A stretch of DNA of 64,000 bases from Ectocarpus siliculosus. Its lineage: Eukaryota; Sar; Phaeophyceae; Ectocarpales; Ectocarpaceae. Every line of letters starts with the position of its first letter. The stretch's first letter is position 1. The notes below the pieces were generated by a model. It saw only the letters and a list, made by a program, of their open reading frames with translations. It was not told the origin of the DNA and did not search any database. Positions 1-11,115 of the stretch are shown in pieces. Location of the stretch: assembly GCA_000310025.1 (NCBI GenBank), contig FN649749.1, positions 3,256,693 to 3,320,692 of the forward strand, in the 5' to 3' direction. The position numbers and the translations under genes were made by a program.

Positions 1-34
1 TTTTAACCGGTATGCTGAGAAAAAAAAAGGGCAA

Positions 35-60
35 CCCCCCCCCCCCCCCCCCCCCCCCCC
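35..60. repeat. Poly-C run
   Basis: A run of 26 C at the left edge. Similar poly-C or poly-G runs recur at 8771, 8971, 55389, 55903, 59581, 62523 and 63867 and flank both assembly gaps. Several end a repeat family that lies next to 3' splice sites (see 1872-1970, 8803-8982, 54985-55400 and 55764-55914). Confidence 0.9.
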
Positions 61-747
61 GACATCACGATGCCCCCTGATGTCATGCCCCCCCCCGCTG
101 CAGCAGGACCAACGGAGACGGTACGGGCCGTTGACGGGGCAGATAATTTCCGTCGTGCGCATGGGGTGCAGGGCTTCTATGCTTTGCTGCCCGGTGCGAC
201 TAGTCGAGGCGTTCTACCGCTGCAGGTGACCATTGATGAACAATATCGAACAGGTTGCGCATGTCTATCTACATGGGTGTGGAGTGCCAGCTATCTACCC
301 GGCTTTTGAAAAAATCGCATAAACGTGATTCGTGTCTCGCATGTCTTTGTTGAACCAGTTGTTCCAACGGTGTCAGCGCCCCATCGTGCTGAGGTCACCA
401 GGCTCATGTAGGTGATGTAGTTTGGAACTGGAGTTCGAAAATGAACCCTACAGTACATTTGCGTTCGTTAGTATCTAATCATGTCGCTCGTGATACGTCG
501 GAAGGAAGGGGGGTGGGGGGACTAATCCCGAACAGGACAAGGCCCAATCCAACGGTTCCTGTAAACCGAAAATGCAAGCTTGTGTACCCGAGTGATATTT
601 ACACACACACACAGAAGTTCACCTTGGCGTACATTGACGATTCCAACACCGATCTCGAAGTTTCACTCGCATCCCCAATACTCTGTACGTGTTTCCGGGG
701 CGGCTTGCCGTGCGTGCTATTGTTCCGAACTAACCGGCAGTCTCCAG

Positions 748-2243
748 TGCGATCAGCTGCAGCTGGGCAACATGTACGCGGTGCTCTCCAAGAGGCGGGG
801 GAGAGTGGTGGACGAAGACCTTGTGGAAGGCACACAGGTAATTTTTGTAGTTGTTGTTGTAGGTTATTGTTGTTGTTACTGTTGATTTTGGTGGTGGTGG
901 TGTGGTTGTGGGTTTTGTTGTTGTTGTTGGTGTGGTTGCTGTTGGTGTTGCTGTTGGTGTTGTTGGTATTTGGTGTTGGGTGTTGATGTTGTGTTCTCGT
1001 CCAACAGCACAAGCGCCTCGGTAGGGCAGCGTTTTTGCTGCTCCGTAGTACGAACTGCAACTCCTGTACCCATGCTCTCTTGTTGCTAAAAAGCTGGTTG
1101 CTGCTGTTGCTATCGGTCGTTGTTGTTATTGCTAAAAAGTAGTTCGCCTAAACGCTACGGTCGCGGCAGGCTTCTCATTCCTACTACTGGCCACTCATTC
1201 CACGCAATTATTGTTTTTTTGCTCACCGGCTTTCCCTCGGCGGCGTGTCTCTCTCTGGTATTTTCTCCCCCTCCCTCTCAGTTGTTTTTGTTGACTGCGC
1301 TGCTGCCAGTGGCGGAATCGTTCGGGTTCGCCGACGAGCTGCTCAAGAAGACATCGGGAGCAGGCACCACGCCTCAGCTGGCCTTCTCCCATTGGGAGGT
1401 AACGATGTTATTTTAGCCGTACCGTGCCAGACCCCGGCATCTCTCTGTCCACTGGTCGAACGATATGAAGCAGTGGTAAAAAATTATATCCTGCGGCGGC
1501 TCTAGCCAGAGCTCGACTTATCTATACGTTAAGTAGGTTGTTCGCATCCGCTGGCCGGGAGTGTAACGGCCGGGGTTTGATTGCTCTCGCAACACGCGCG
1601 TGTGGTGGAAGGTGCCCCCATTCATGTCGAAACGCTATTGGCCAACCCAAACGTGTGTCTTAGTAGTGATTTGATGAAGCACTTGATAGCGTGGAACGTG
1701 AATCTAGGCTCGACCCTAGTTTGTGTTTCAGTGTCATGCGCCATAGTCCAAGTTGTCCGTCGACGAAACGGTGCATGGACAGTACTGGAGAGGCGAAGAG
1801 ACTCAGCACCTCCCCTCCCTTCGACTTTGCGTCGCCCCCACCGGTTCTTCGCGCTTGGTGATGTGATAACCTGGTCCGGTGAAAACCCGGCGTGCTCCGT
1901 CGAATAGGGATGCGACGTCAATGTTCTAACGATTACGGCATGCACGGCCATGAGTACCCTCCCCCCGGTCTGACTTTTTGCCGAGTATACCAAACGCCAA
2001 AATATGTTCCGAAACGTTTTCCGTGCACTGCCTCTGCCGCAACCGCAGGTGATGGAGCTGGACCCTTTCTGGCGGCCTCAGACGGAAGAGGAGAGAGAGG
2101 ACGAGGGGGAAGAGGGGCACCTGAGCGTGACCAACATAGCCAGGCAGTACCTGGACGGGGTTAGAAAACGGAAGGGGCTCGCCACGAACGATAAGATTGT
2201 AGTCGCCGCGGAGAAGCAGCGGACGCTGACGAGAAACAAGTGA
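748..2243 (+). CDS. EFL1: EFL1 / Ria1-type GTPase, last three exons (5' part outside window)
   Basis: Three phase-0 exons: 748-837, 1282-1398 and 2049-2243, each bounded by AG...GT, ending in TGA. The first reads [20 protein letters not shown], matching the domain V region of eukaryotic EFL1. The second carries [19 protein letters not shown] and ends FSHWE. The third begins VMELDPFW and ends [12 protein letters not shown] followed by [10 protein letters not shown], the characteristic EFL1 C-terminus. EFL1 is a cytoplasmic EF-2-like GTPase that, with SBDS, evicts the anti-association factor eIF6/Tif6 from nascent 60S subunits. Only about 133 codons of a protein that is normally around 1,100 aa are visible; the GTPase domain must lie upstream. 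The last exon carries an acidic insert ([11 protein letters not shown]) typical of this region. Identity is secure; exon edges follow from homology and phase. Confidence 0.93.
846..1000. repeat. (GTT)n-rich microsatellite in EFL1 intron
   Basis: Imperfect GTT/GGT trinucleotide tract just downstream of the 5' splice site of the EFL1 exon at 748-837. It yields spurious poly-Gln/poly-Asn reading frames on the minus strand and is not coding. Confidence 0.85.
1872..1970 (+). repeat. Copy of GAGTAC-polyC-ended repeat in the last EFL1 intron
   Basis: Contains GAAAACCCGGCGTGCTCCGTC and later CGATTACGGCATGC, ending in GAGTACCCTCCCCCC. The same order of motifs makes up the minisatellite units at 54985-55400. 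It ends about 80 bases before the last EFL1 3' splice site. Confidence 0.6.
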
Positions 2244-2311
2244 TTTTTTGTTCGGTCGATCGGGAAGGGCTTGGCGAAGGGCGAGCGGTATTTATCCTTC
2301 ACGATAGAAGC

Positions 2312-2480
2312 GCACGCGTGGTTGGTACCGCTGGCAGTACGCGTGACCTGTACTACTGCTGTAGCGCGAATTGTTCTTGGCATATGGAATCCCCATTGAC
2401 CCGCGCACGGTTAGTACCGCTGGCGGTACGCGTGACCTGTAGTGTAGCGCGAATTGTTCTTGCCGTTTGGAATCACTAGG
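2312..2480. repeat. Two-copy tandem duplication, about 90 bp
   Basis: The block containing TACCGCTGGCAGTACGCGTG, then TGTAGCGCGAATTGTTCTTG, appears twice about 90 bases apart with a few substitutions and a 6-base length difference. It lies just after the EFL1 stop codon, so it may include its 3' UTR. Confidence 0.75.
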
Positions 2481-4791
2481 CTTTACGGAGTCCGTGAAGG
2501 GTACCTGAAGCATTTGCCGCACATGACGCCACGCAGCTTTCATCCAGCACAACAAGCAGCGTGTCCAACGCGAAACGGGCTACCTCGTTTCGCCTGGCCA
2601 GGCGACAACCACAACAAGCGAAATTATTTTGCCCCGCAAGCTCGGAGCTAGTGGTTGATCCACGCCAGCCTGCCTGACTCGTCTTTTGCTAATCGGCATG
2701 GTGGCCATCACATTGCATTTTTTGGATGTGTCCTGGGAGGATCAGACGCTGGCACGGATTGACCGGCCTAAAAAAATACACCAGATCAAGTGAGGTCTTT
2801 ACGGCGCGCTGCAAATTCCCCCGGTCGAGGATAGCGTGATTGTCTACACGAACGTATTCTCCCGGCTCGTCACACGACGAAGTTGGGTCGACGCATTGTA
2901 CTCACAGGAGGTGCGGTCAGTCAACAACGCGGGGGATGAGACTGGGATGAGTCGCTTCTTCGGACTTTCTTGACCATGCACGGTTCAACATACGGCAGCC
3001 GTGAGAAGTTTCTGATGCCCCGTGCGGAAATCGAAAAAACTGCTCTGTTTGCTTCCTTCACGCTCTGCCGTGCCAACCTAACACCTCATGTGCGAATGTT
3101 CGATTATTCCGCCCCCTGCGAACCTCGGCAGTTACTACTGTAGATCTGTGGCCATCACCTTTCGGCGTCAACGGAAGGACGCTTCTTGAATACATGGCAA
3201 ACAAGGGTTCACAATGTACATTATGCATACAAACCCATGTGGATTTGTAGTGTTCCTCGAATCCTTACTACATAAACCACCCAACAATACTTAAACAAAC
3301 GCGCGTGCGGATGTTCGCGAACGATGCTGTACCCGCACGCTATAAATTGTCAGTTTCCTTTCCAAAAAAACCCCGACGAAACCGTAGGGGCGGGCAGCAG
3401 AGAAAGGCGCGGAAAGAATACCCCCATCAACAGCGACCGCGTTTCAGCAAATAACAACATATCCATGGGGGAGAGGAAGGGGAGCTAGCTGGATACACTG
3501 TATGCATAGCCCTCGTTGTTCTTCTGATAAGCGTGGATGTGCAGACTTGGATGTACGACCGGGACACACATTACACGCAGATTGTTTGGTCTACTGTAGT
3601 CGAGGAAATACAAAGCTGCATACCGCGCGTTGTTGTTAGAGCAACAGTACAACAACAGGCGTGGGTATCAGCAGCAGCGTCTGATACTGCTGTAGGCGGG
3701 TTCCGTGGTAAAGACGAATAGATGGATAGTCTCTCCCGCGGCGAGGAAAAACTCAAATGAAAAACCGTTTTTGGATTTATGTCTAGAACGACGTTTAAAA
3801 AGCATGAAAAAAAAGAAACAAAAAAAATTGCGATCGGATCACTTTGATTTTTTTTTTCGCCGCATTGCCGGTTTCGGCGCCTCCTTTTCTCCTCGGCAAT
3901 CGATTCCGCTTGGCCGATTGAGGGGGGGTAGAGCCACTCAGAAAGTTGATCAGACGAAAACTCGACGTGGGAACCGAGAATGAATCCAAAATCCATGGAA
4001 TCTTGCTCAGCTACGGTCAGCTTTTGAGCAGCTGTAAGTCCATTGTAAAGCAAAACTGGGACATTTCCAATAATATATTCGTGATCCCCACCCTAAAATT
4101 ACCCTAATTCGAAGTCAGGAGAGATTGAATCAACATGTGGATAGTGTTGCGGGAGGGGGGATATTTCAGTGCAATTCCTATATAATGGTAATACCTGCTT
4201 TTGCGCGTATGTCAGTCAGTGCGTAGCGATATCACGGCCGCATCGATCCTGATCAAAATTCTGACGACGGATTCTTGATCAACACCACAACATAACCCTG
4301 GAAATTTTATACTATTCAGAGGCGTTTGAATTTTGCTCAGGGGGCCCACAGAGAGAGGCGATTTTCCCCCAATTTTCCCCACTCATTCATCAATAACGCA
4401 TCACCACGACATCCAAATGGGAAAATAAGTATATTTTCGTGATCCTCGTGACCTAACGGATGTTGGTACATTTTTTCAGAGGTTGGGACCAATTTCTTGC
4501 TGCTCATTGAAAAACTTGTGAAAACCATTCGTCTTGAGCCCGGAACCCGCCTGTAGTGTACGGGTTGGTTTCGTCGTTTCGAGGGGCAGTGACAGATGAG
4601 AAAAAAAACTGAAAACGACGTAACGGCAAGAACACGGCCTCTGAAGAAAATGGAAACCCCGAAAAAAGTCCGTTGTGTGTTTTTTCGCAGCCCAAGCCGC
4701 CAGCTGTACTTGCTGTCAGCAATTAGTATTAGCTCGAAGGAGGCGTGAGTGAGATCGAGCATTCCTGGAGGGTTGGACGGTCTCGAGAATC
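2481..4791. other. Intergenic, no supported gene
   Basis: No exon with coding character or recognisable protein motif was found on either strand. Reading frames here are short and of biased composition. It would hold the EFL1 3' UTR and the SPC25 promoter and 5' UTR. Confidence 0.5.
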
Positions 4792-7757
4792 ATGGGTTCA
4801 GTCGTGATGGATCACGCGGAGACGAGGACGATGGAGTCGATGGCGGAGATGGCCGACAGAATGAGCAAGGAGCTCCGTTCCGAGATGCACAACGCTGAGG
4901 TGCAGCTCAACAACTGGGTCGCCGAGCGAGAGCAGCGGCTTGCCGACGTACAGGTGAGCCAAACAAGTCCTTGCTCTTTCGAGGGTAGTCTTGGAGTGTT
5001 TCTAGTAGCTGTCGGTGTACTGCTGCTGTGGAAGGACCACTTTGGTCAACCCAATAGGGCCAAGTGCCATGTAGCCTACCAGCGTTGAAAGAGCGCGCCA
5101 GCAATTTGAAGTACGAGAGCATCGCGCGATTGTACACAAGAAGGGTGCATACAGCACTGCGCAGAGAGCGAGTAGGCACACACCTGCTTCTGCGCACAGA
5201 AATGCAGGCCTCACTCCAACTCAATACGTGCAAAGGATGTATACAGTACAGCAAAGTACAGAAAAAACTTTGTGTTCGATTGATCGCGGGAGGCCTTCTT
5301 GATTGCGCCGCATTCTCAACCTTTGTCATGCAAACTGCTGTAAACTCGCACACATGCCATCTGGGAAGCTGGGTGCTCAAAGTCGGTGTATTGTGTTCCT
5401 TATACAGCAATCAGCGGTAGACACCGCCGCTCAGCATAGCCTCACATAAGATGGCAAAGGGTCAAGCGAGGGTTTCTGATGAGACCGGGATAAGAGTTGT
5501 ATGCTGTTGTCCTATACAGGAGCCCGTCTAACCCAGCAGCCGCGTAAGCCCGAGACCCACGGAATCGTGACGCCTGCATGTCTTTGCAAAAAATGCCTCG
5601 GAGCGCGAGGATGAACGAAAACAGGCAATCTCAATAGTATCTGGGACACTATTGGAACGGGTGGATGAACCATCTTCTTTCGCACTCGCCACCCTCCCAC
5701 GGTTTCAAAAACACGTGTCGCTTTGTGGGCTTGATTGCAGTCTGATTACGCGCAGACGATGGAAGCCCGCGCGGCAGAGGTAGTGGAGCTCCGAAATGCT
5801 GACAAGGACACGACCGCAAGACGAGCGCACTGCGCCGCCGTTGTCAAGAAGCAGGAAGAGCAGCTTCAGGTCGGTTTGAATGGTTCAAGCGTACTGAAAT
5901 CGTGACTCTTCGATGAAGTGGCAGGGTTCGCTGGTTTCGCGCTCGCTGTCTTGGCTCTGTTGGTGTTGTTGGCACTGCGGTTAGGTCACGGGATTGTCGG
6001 TTCCTTCTTGTGCGTCTCCTGTGGCCGTTGTTATTGTTGTCGTCGGTGGCGTGACGGCTGGGCGACGGAGTTGTTTTGAGCCTCTTTCTGCGTCTCTGGT
6101 TTGCTGTTGTGTTAATTGTGTAACTGCTGCTGTAACTCTCGTTTTGGTCGTCATGGTACGGCGTACGCCCTACCACGTTGACTTCGCTTCCAGGGTGCAG
6201 TATGGTAGCGCCGTTCTTATCCGCTATTCCAATGTGATGCCCCGCCAACCGGTGCACTATCTCCTATACCATGTGGCACCATTGCAAAGAACATTCGTAG
6301 TAAGGCTAAGAACAAACTGTTCTCCATCTAGAAAGGGGTGCGTGGTAAGACCACAACAACAGCAATCACCCAATGCGTGCGTCCCTTCCCCTGCGTGTGT
6401 GTGGGTGCTTGCTTGCAGGAGGAGGTGAAGCGGCTGGAAGAGCTGAGAGAAACGGAGAGGGAAGAGATGCCCGCCAAGGTATGCATGAACCAACGGCGCC
6501 GCTGTCGTTGTGCTGCCTGCCTCACAAGTAACACTTTTTTCAAGCCCGTCGTACGAACACTAATTGTAGCTGGACGCAGAGTTTGAAAGCAGGAGGGTAA
6601 CTCTGGACAAGGTCGAGAACGGTCACTGTTTGTACCATTCCTATAAGGCACAGTACTCTATACGACAAAGGCGGCGCAATCTGCGTACAAAGTGGCGGGG
6701 TGTGAGTGAGTCATGCCGTACTCGACTTATACCACAGGCACAACACCAAAGCCAATGGTGTTGCGTTTATCACCGCTGAACACTTGGCAGCTTTTCTCTG
6801 CTGCGCTGCACTCTTCGAGAGCGAAAATGTAGCGCCGCCAGCGGTGCTTGACTCGTCCGTTTTTCACCTTCTTCTTGGTGTGTTTCTCTTCTGCATGCCG
6901 TTTTTCGCAACCTCTGACAAACTCTTTTGCTCCCTCTTTTGGTCGTATCTATATTCTCTTGCCGCTGTTCGTTTCTTATCCCTTGGTTGCGGTGGCGTCG
7001 TCGTCGTCGTCGTCCTCCGTGATTGGCGGGGTTGGGGCCGCGCTCGGCAGCTGGAAGTTCTCGGGGCCGAGCACCAGAGAATCGCGAAGAACCTTGAGGC
7101 GAAGCAGGGGGAGATGCTCACCCGCCGTCACGTCAAGGTGCATATATCTGCTTCATGCTCTTCGCTTCCGCAGCTGCCAAGCACGATCGTGGAGGGAAAT
7201 ACGGTGTCGTCAAGTTTGTCCCTGCCGCATGCATTCCCTGACGTTCTTGTTGGCTTCGTTTTGTTCCTATTTATTTGGAATTAGGTTGCGCGTTTAAAAA
7301 TGGTACTCGAGATTATTAAACAAAATGACTCCATTGCCGTTTTTTCTTGCCCAATGATTTGGAGTACCATGCTTGAGATTGCGCAGTGCGTGGCGTTCAT
7401 GTGATGGAGGCGTGCCTCGGTGGATATCTCGACACGACATTTGCGCAGGGGTTCCGTGATATCATGACGGCTTTGGTGTTGTCTATATCAAAATATGTCG
7501 TGTTGAAATGGTTGCCGAGCGGGAGGACTCTCAGAGTAATGACAGCGTTTATTGCTACTGCTGTTACGTTGTTGTTGTTGCTGCTGCTGTTGGTGTTGAC
7601 GATCATGATGACGATGCTGTCGTTTGTTGTTGTTGTAGATGTTGATGCTGTTGTTATTGCTGTTGATGCTGCTGTTGGTGTTGATGATCATGATGACTGT
7701 CATTATTGTTGTTGCTGCTGCTGTTGGTGTTGATGATCATGATGACGATGCTGTCGT

Positions 7758-7794
<37 letters not shown>

Positions 7795-8101
7795 AGGTGT
7801 TGATGCTGTTGTTATTGCTGTTGATGCTGCTGTTGGTGTTGATGATCATGATGACTGTCATCATTGTTGCTGATGAGGATGTGGTGTGGTGTGGTGTGCG
7901 TGTTGCGGTGATGCAGGAAGAGGAGCTATCGGTGCTAGGGAAGGGGGTTCTTCTCTACCGGCGGCTGGGGCTGGAGTTTGAGGGCGGGGACACCGGAGAC
8001 GACGGGTCGATGAAGTGCCTCAGGCTCGTCTTCCGACAGGTAAATGCAAAACAGGAATGTGTGCTGTCCCCCACCAAGCGACGCTACAGCTGGAGCTCTG
8101 T

Positions 8102-8147
<46 letters not shown>

Positions 8148-9215
8148 CCTGTCTCTGTCTCTCTCCCTTTCTCTCTCTATGTCTCTGTCTACCTCTCTCT
8201 CTCTGTCGCAGGGCAAGGTCATTACCGACAGGTGGTACATGGGCTGTGCCATTGTGTTCTTTACCGTGCAGTATAATAGTTCTCTCCCTTGCGGCTGGTA
8301 TGCGGTTGAAAATCGTGGCGTTTTAGGATCTGTGGCGGGATGCTGCTGTTGAGACCTGGCAGTAACTTGGGTTTTGTTGCTGCTGGATGCCTGCATGCAA
8401 TGCGTCCTTCGCCACCTTGGCCTTGAAGATCACACGGGTAACGCGTACAGCAGTTGTGTGTCTGCCCGACAGAGAGTCGTGACGGTAGTGCCTTCCAGGC
8501 TTGGTGGCTCTGGCGTACGCCCGAGCAACAGCAAACTTTGTGCGTGCAAGCATGGGCGGGTTGCTTCTGGTCCGTGTCGGCTGTTCTTGTCCGTTCCTGT
8601 TGGTACCCGTCGTGCAGTCTCCCGCCTCTCGCGATGTCTGCCAAGGGTGTTCCACCAGTGGTATCTCCCCCCTTCAAAATAGAACCCCCCGAATTCACCC
8701 TCTATCCAACCTCCTTGTCTCCGTACACACCCCAGCGTCTGTTGTTCAGTTTTTACGTGACCCTCTGTATGCCCCCCCCCCCCCCGAAAAAGCGAGAGGT
8801 GCTATCGATAGGATAGATAGAATAGGGAAGATATTTGTGAGCCACCTTTGGCAAAGTAGGAAGGAACGATTGGACATCGGTGATCGGTCCTGTGGGAACA
8901 ATCCTGCGTCCTCTCGAGGACTCGTGGTCAATGGTCTAACCGCAAATGCATGCAAAACATAAGAGTACGCCCCCCCCCCCTCGTGTGCACCCGGAACGCT
9001 CCCTCAAGATCTCCCGGCAAGAGCCCGAAAGGCCCTTCGTGATCGCCGTCTTCATTGACGACAATGGCCGCTACGTCGTACCGGAATGCTTCCCAGCGCT
9101 CCCGACGGAAGATTTGAACCGAATGCTGGAGGACGTGAACGAAAGCAACGACTTCGCCAAGTTCGTGTCCCGCGTACGTCGCGGGTTCGTCTCGATGGCC
9201 GAGGCGGGTCTCTGA
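4792..9215 (+). CDS. SPC25: Kinetochore protein Spc25, seven exons
   Basis: Exons 4792-4953, 5741-5869, 6419-6478, 6570-6596, 7051-7137, 7917-8039 and 9009-9215, all joined in phase 0, give 264 aa. Residues 1 to about 155 are charged and heptad-like (coiled coil). Residues about 156-264 form the Spc25 globular domain: LLYRRLGLEFEGG, CLRLVFRQ, then ISRQEPERPFVIAVFIDD, ending NDFAKFVSRVRRGF. The order and spacing match the human Spc25 C-terminus (RLGLE, IDPKNPESPF, NNFSAFLANVRKAF). Spc25 pairs with Spc24 in the Ndc80 complex, linking the inner kinetochore to microtubules. The start is the only Met that opens the first coiled-coil exon. The 27-bp fourth exon is a microexon and its right edge is the least certain. 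Length is slightly above the usual 220-230 aa. Confidence 0.88.
7562..7870. repeat. Trinucleotide-rich tandem repeat, about 134-bp period
   Basis: In the SPC25 intron before exon 6. Blocks such as GCTGCTGCTGTTGGTGTTGA followed by GATCATGATGAC recur at about 7580, 7714 and, partly, 7830. A pure (GTT)n stretch lies within at about 7757-7795. Probably expanded by slippage and unequal exchange. Confidence 0.8.
8105..8212. repeat. (CT)n microsatellite
   Basis: Long CT-rich tract in the last SPC25 intron, with a pure CT core at 8106-8144. It explains the Leu-Ser and Arg-Glu reading frames seen on the two strands. Confidence 0.9.
8803..8982 (+). repeat. Dispersed repeat with poly-C end, in last SPC25 intron
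   Basis: Starts near CGATAGGATAGATAGAATAG and includes CAAAGTAGGAAGGA, GATCGGTCC and CGTCCTCTCGAGGAC, ending in GAGTACG then poly-C. A second copy with the same motif order and strand is at 55764-55914. This copy ends about 25 bases before the 3' splice site at 9008. Confidence 0.75.
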
Positions 9216-11115
9216 AGTACGTTAGGTTGGTCGTTTGTTTTTTTTTTCTGTGTGTTTCGTGGCTCGATACAGTTTTGTGTATATGCTGAAATCCTGTGTC
9301 TTGCCGCGCTGGTGGCGAAGCTTTGCAAGTATTTTGTTGTTGCATTGGATTGTGTCCGGTTCGATGGATTAGGTGACCGTTCGGTTTCAACTAGGGGGGC
9401 TGGAGGACCGCGGTTGGCTTTTGTAAAGAAGATGAGGGTATTCGTCGTGCACGCGGGGAGGGGGGAAGGAGGAAAGAGGCACCGTGCTACGCGTATTTTT
9501 TATGGTAGCGCTCTCGACAGTTGAATATTGTTGTGAGTGTGATTGATGGCGAGAACATTGGAAGTGATGGTGGTCATTGTTGGCCCCGTCTTGAGAGTTG
9601 AAACTGGCAGTTTTATCATCGGGCAGGCGGATGTACGGTTTGTTTTTTTGGTTTCCCTCCGCACCTCCGATGTCGTTTTTCTTTGCTGTGCGCCAATTAC
9701 TCTAGCATCACGTTTGTCTCCTTGTCGTCTGTAGTTGTTTTCGCTGCTTACGACAGATCAGGGTCTGGTATTGTTTCATGTTGTTGCTTTCGTCAAATCG
9801 GACGTGGGGACGGTTGGAAGCCGTGTGCTCGTGTTGTTCAGACCGGGCTTTCAAGGGAGATGAGGTCTAAACCACGACTCCAGCTGCAGTGGTAGTGTCA
9901 CATCTATTCATCCCTTGGTACGGCAGTAATGTATTTCGGGTTTTCCCTAGCTCCTGTTGATGTACTACTGCAACCACCCTCACAGGTCGCAGACAACATC
10001 ACGTTTTTTTTTTATGTTTTTTGTGTTTTTTGGGAATACCCGGTTGTGGTCGCTTTCGCTCGTGGGGAGTATCGGCCTATTTGTCTTCAGGTTGGGCATA
10101 CAAGGGGAAGGGTAAATGAGCCCGAGGGCCGCCACCGCCTCTCCGATAACGTGGATTGATTGTCTTTATCCGCTGTCAACAGCTGGAATGACTCAGCGGT
10201 GATTACCCCATTGCAGCGGGGGGTGTCCGTCTACATGCAGCATGGACCAACGTATGAACAAGTTGGCGTGGATTATCTCTGCTGGCACTCTGAGAGCCAC
10301 CGCACTTCGGCCATCCAGACAAGGAGTGTGGCACAGGCGCCGATTGCTAGCGTATGGTATAAATTAGAAGGTAGGATGGTTAGATTCTGTAGCCAAACGA
10401 AAGAAGTAAAATGTATCCTTTGGTTGGTGGTTTTATCCAGACCTTTGTCGTCAAGCAAAGCTGAACGTTCCCTGCTCTGCGCTGACGTCGTGACAGATCG
10501 CAAGGCTCGAGGAAGTTCGAAAGCAAGTGGTCACGTTTTCTAACCCGGTATCAAACGGCCAAATTGCAGGTGGATTTACTGCAGTTGCGTGAACAAAATG
10601 CGTGGCGTGTGGATGCGGATGCCTGATATTCACGTCACGCACACGTACCAGCAATAGCCTTCATGAATCTTGAGACGTCGAGGGAGACATGAGCTGTGAT
10701 TGTTACTAGCCAAGGCCAGACATTACGGGGAAAACCTCCGACAAGTTTGCGGCGAAATGTCATCGATGCTCCGGACCAAATTCACGCGTGTTGCTCGGTG
10801 GAATTCTCCTCTCCCCAGCACGGTCTCGTGGTCCTGCGTGAGTCGAAACAGTTAGCCTGCTGTTCTCACGTTTTTTCGTGTTACTAGACAGCCTTCTCGT
10901 CTGCCATGCCAGGCGACACAACAATGGCAGTTCGAACGCACAGGGGCGCGTCAAAGAAGCGGCATTTTTTCCCGTATGACAATGATGGCGCGACTCCGAA
11001 AGTGAGCACCGCAACCTGCGGGAAAGACGCAAACAGTCTCCAACGTGCGGTGACAACTAACTATACCTGATACGTTCAAGTCACGGTTGGCTTTTGACGT
11101 AAGGTTTGTGTCTGG
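9216..11115. other. Intergenic between convergent genes, no supported gene
   Basis: SPC25 and the Sfi1-like gene point towards each other here, so both 3' UTRs should lie in this stretch. No exon with protein-like composition was found. Confidence 0.5.

Noticed and set aside
441-1060. Frames with poly-Leu/Val or poly-Asn/Gln
   Set aside because: Produced by the GTT microsatellite in the EFL1 intron.
6597-6626. Extension of the SPC25 microexon (VTLDKVEN)
   Set aside because: The frame stays open, but the donor GG/GTAACT at 6597 is better than GTCGAG or GTCACT downstream. Not excluded.
7935-8396. Arg-Glu dipeptide repeat frame on the minus strand
   Set aside because: Translation of the CT microsatellite in the SPC25 intron.
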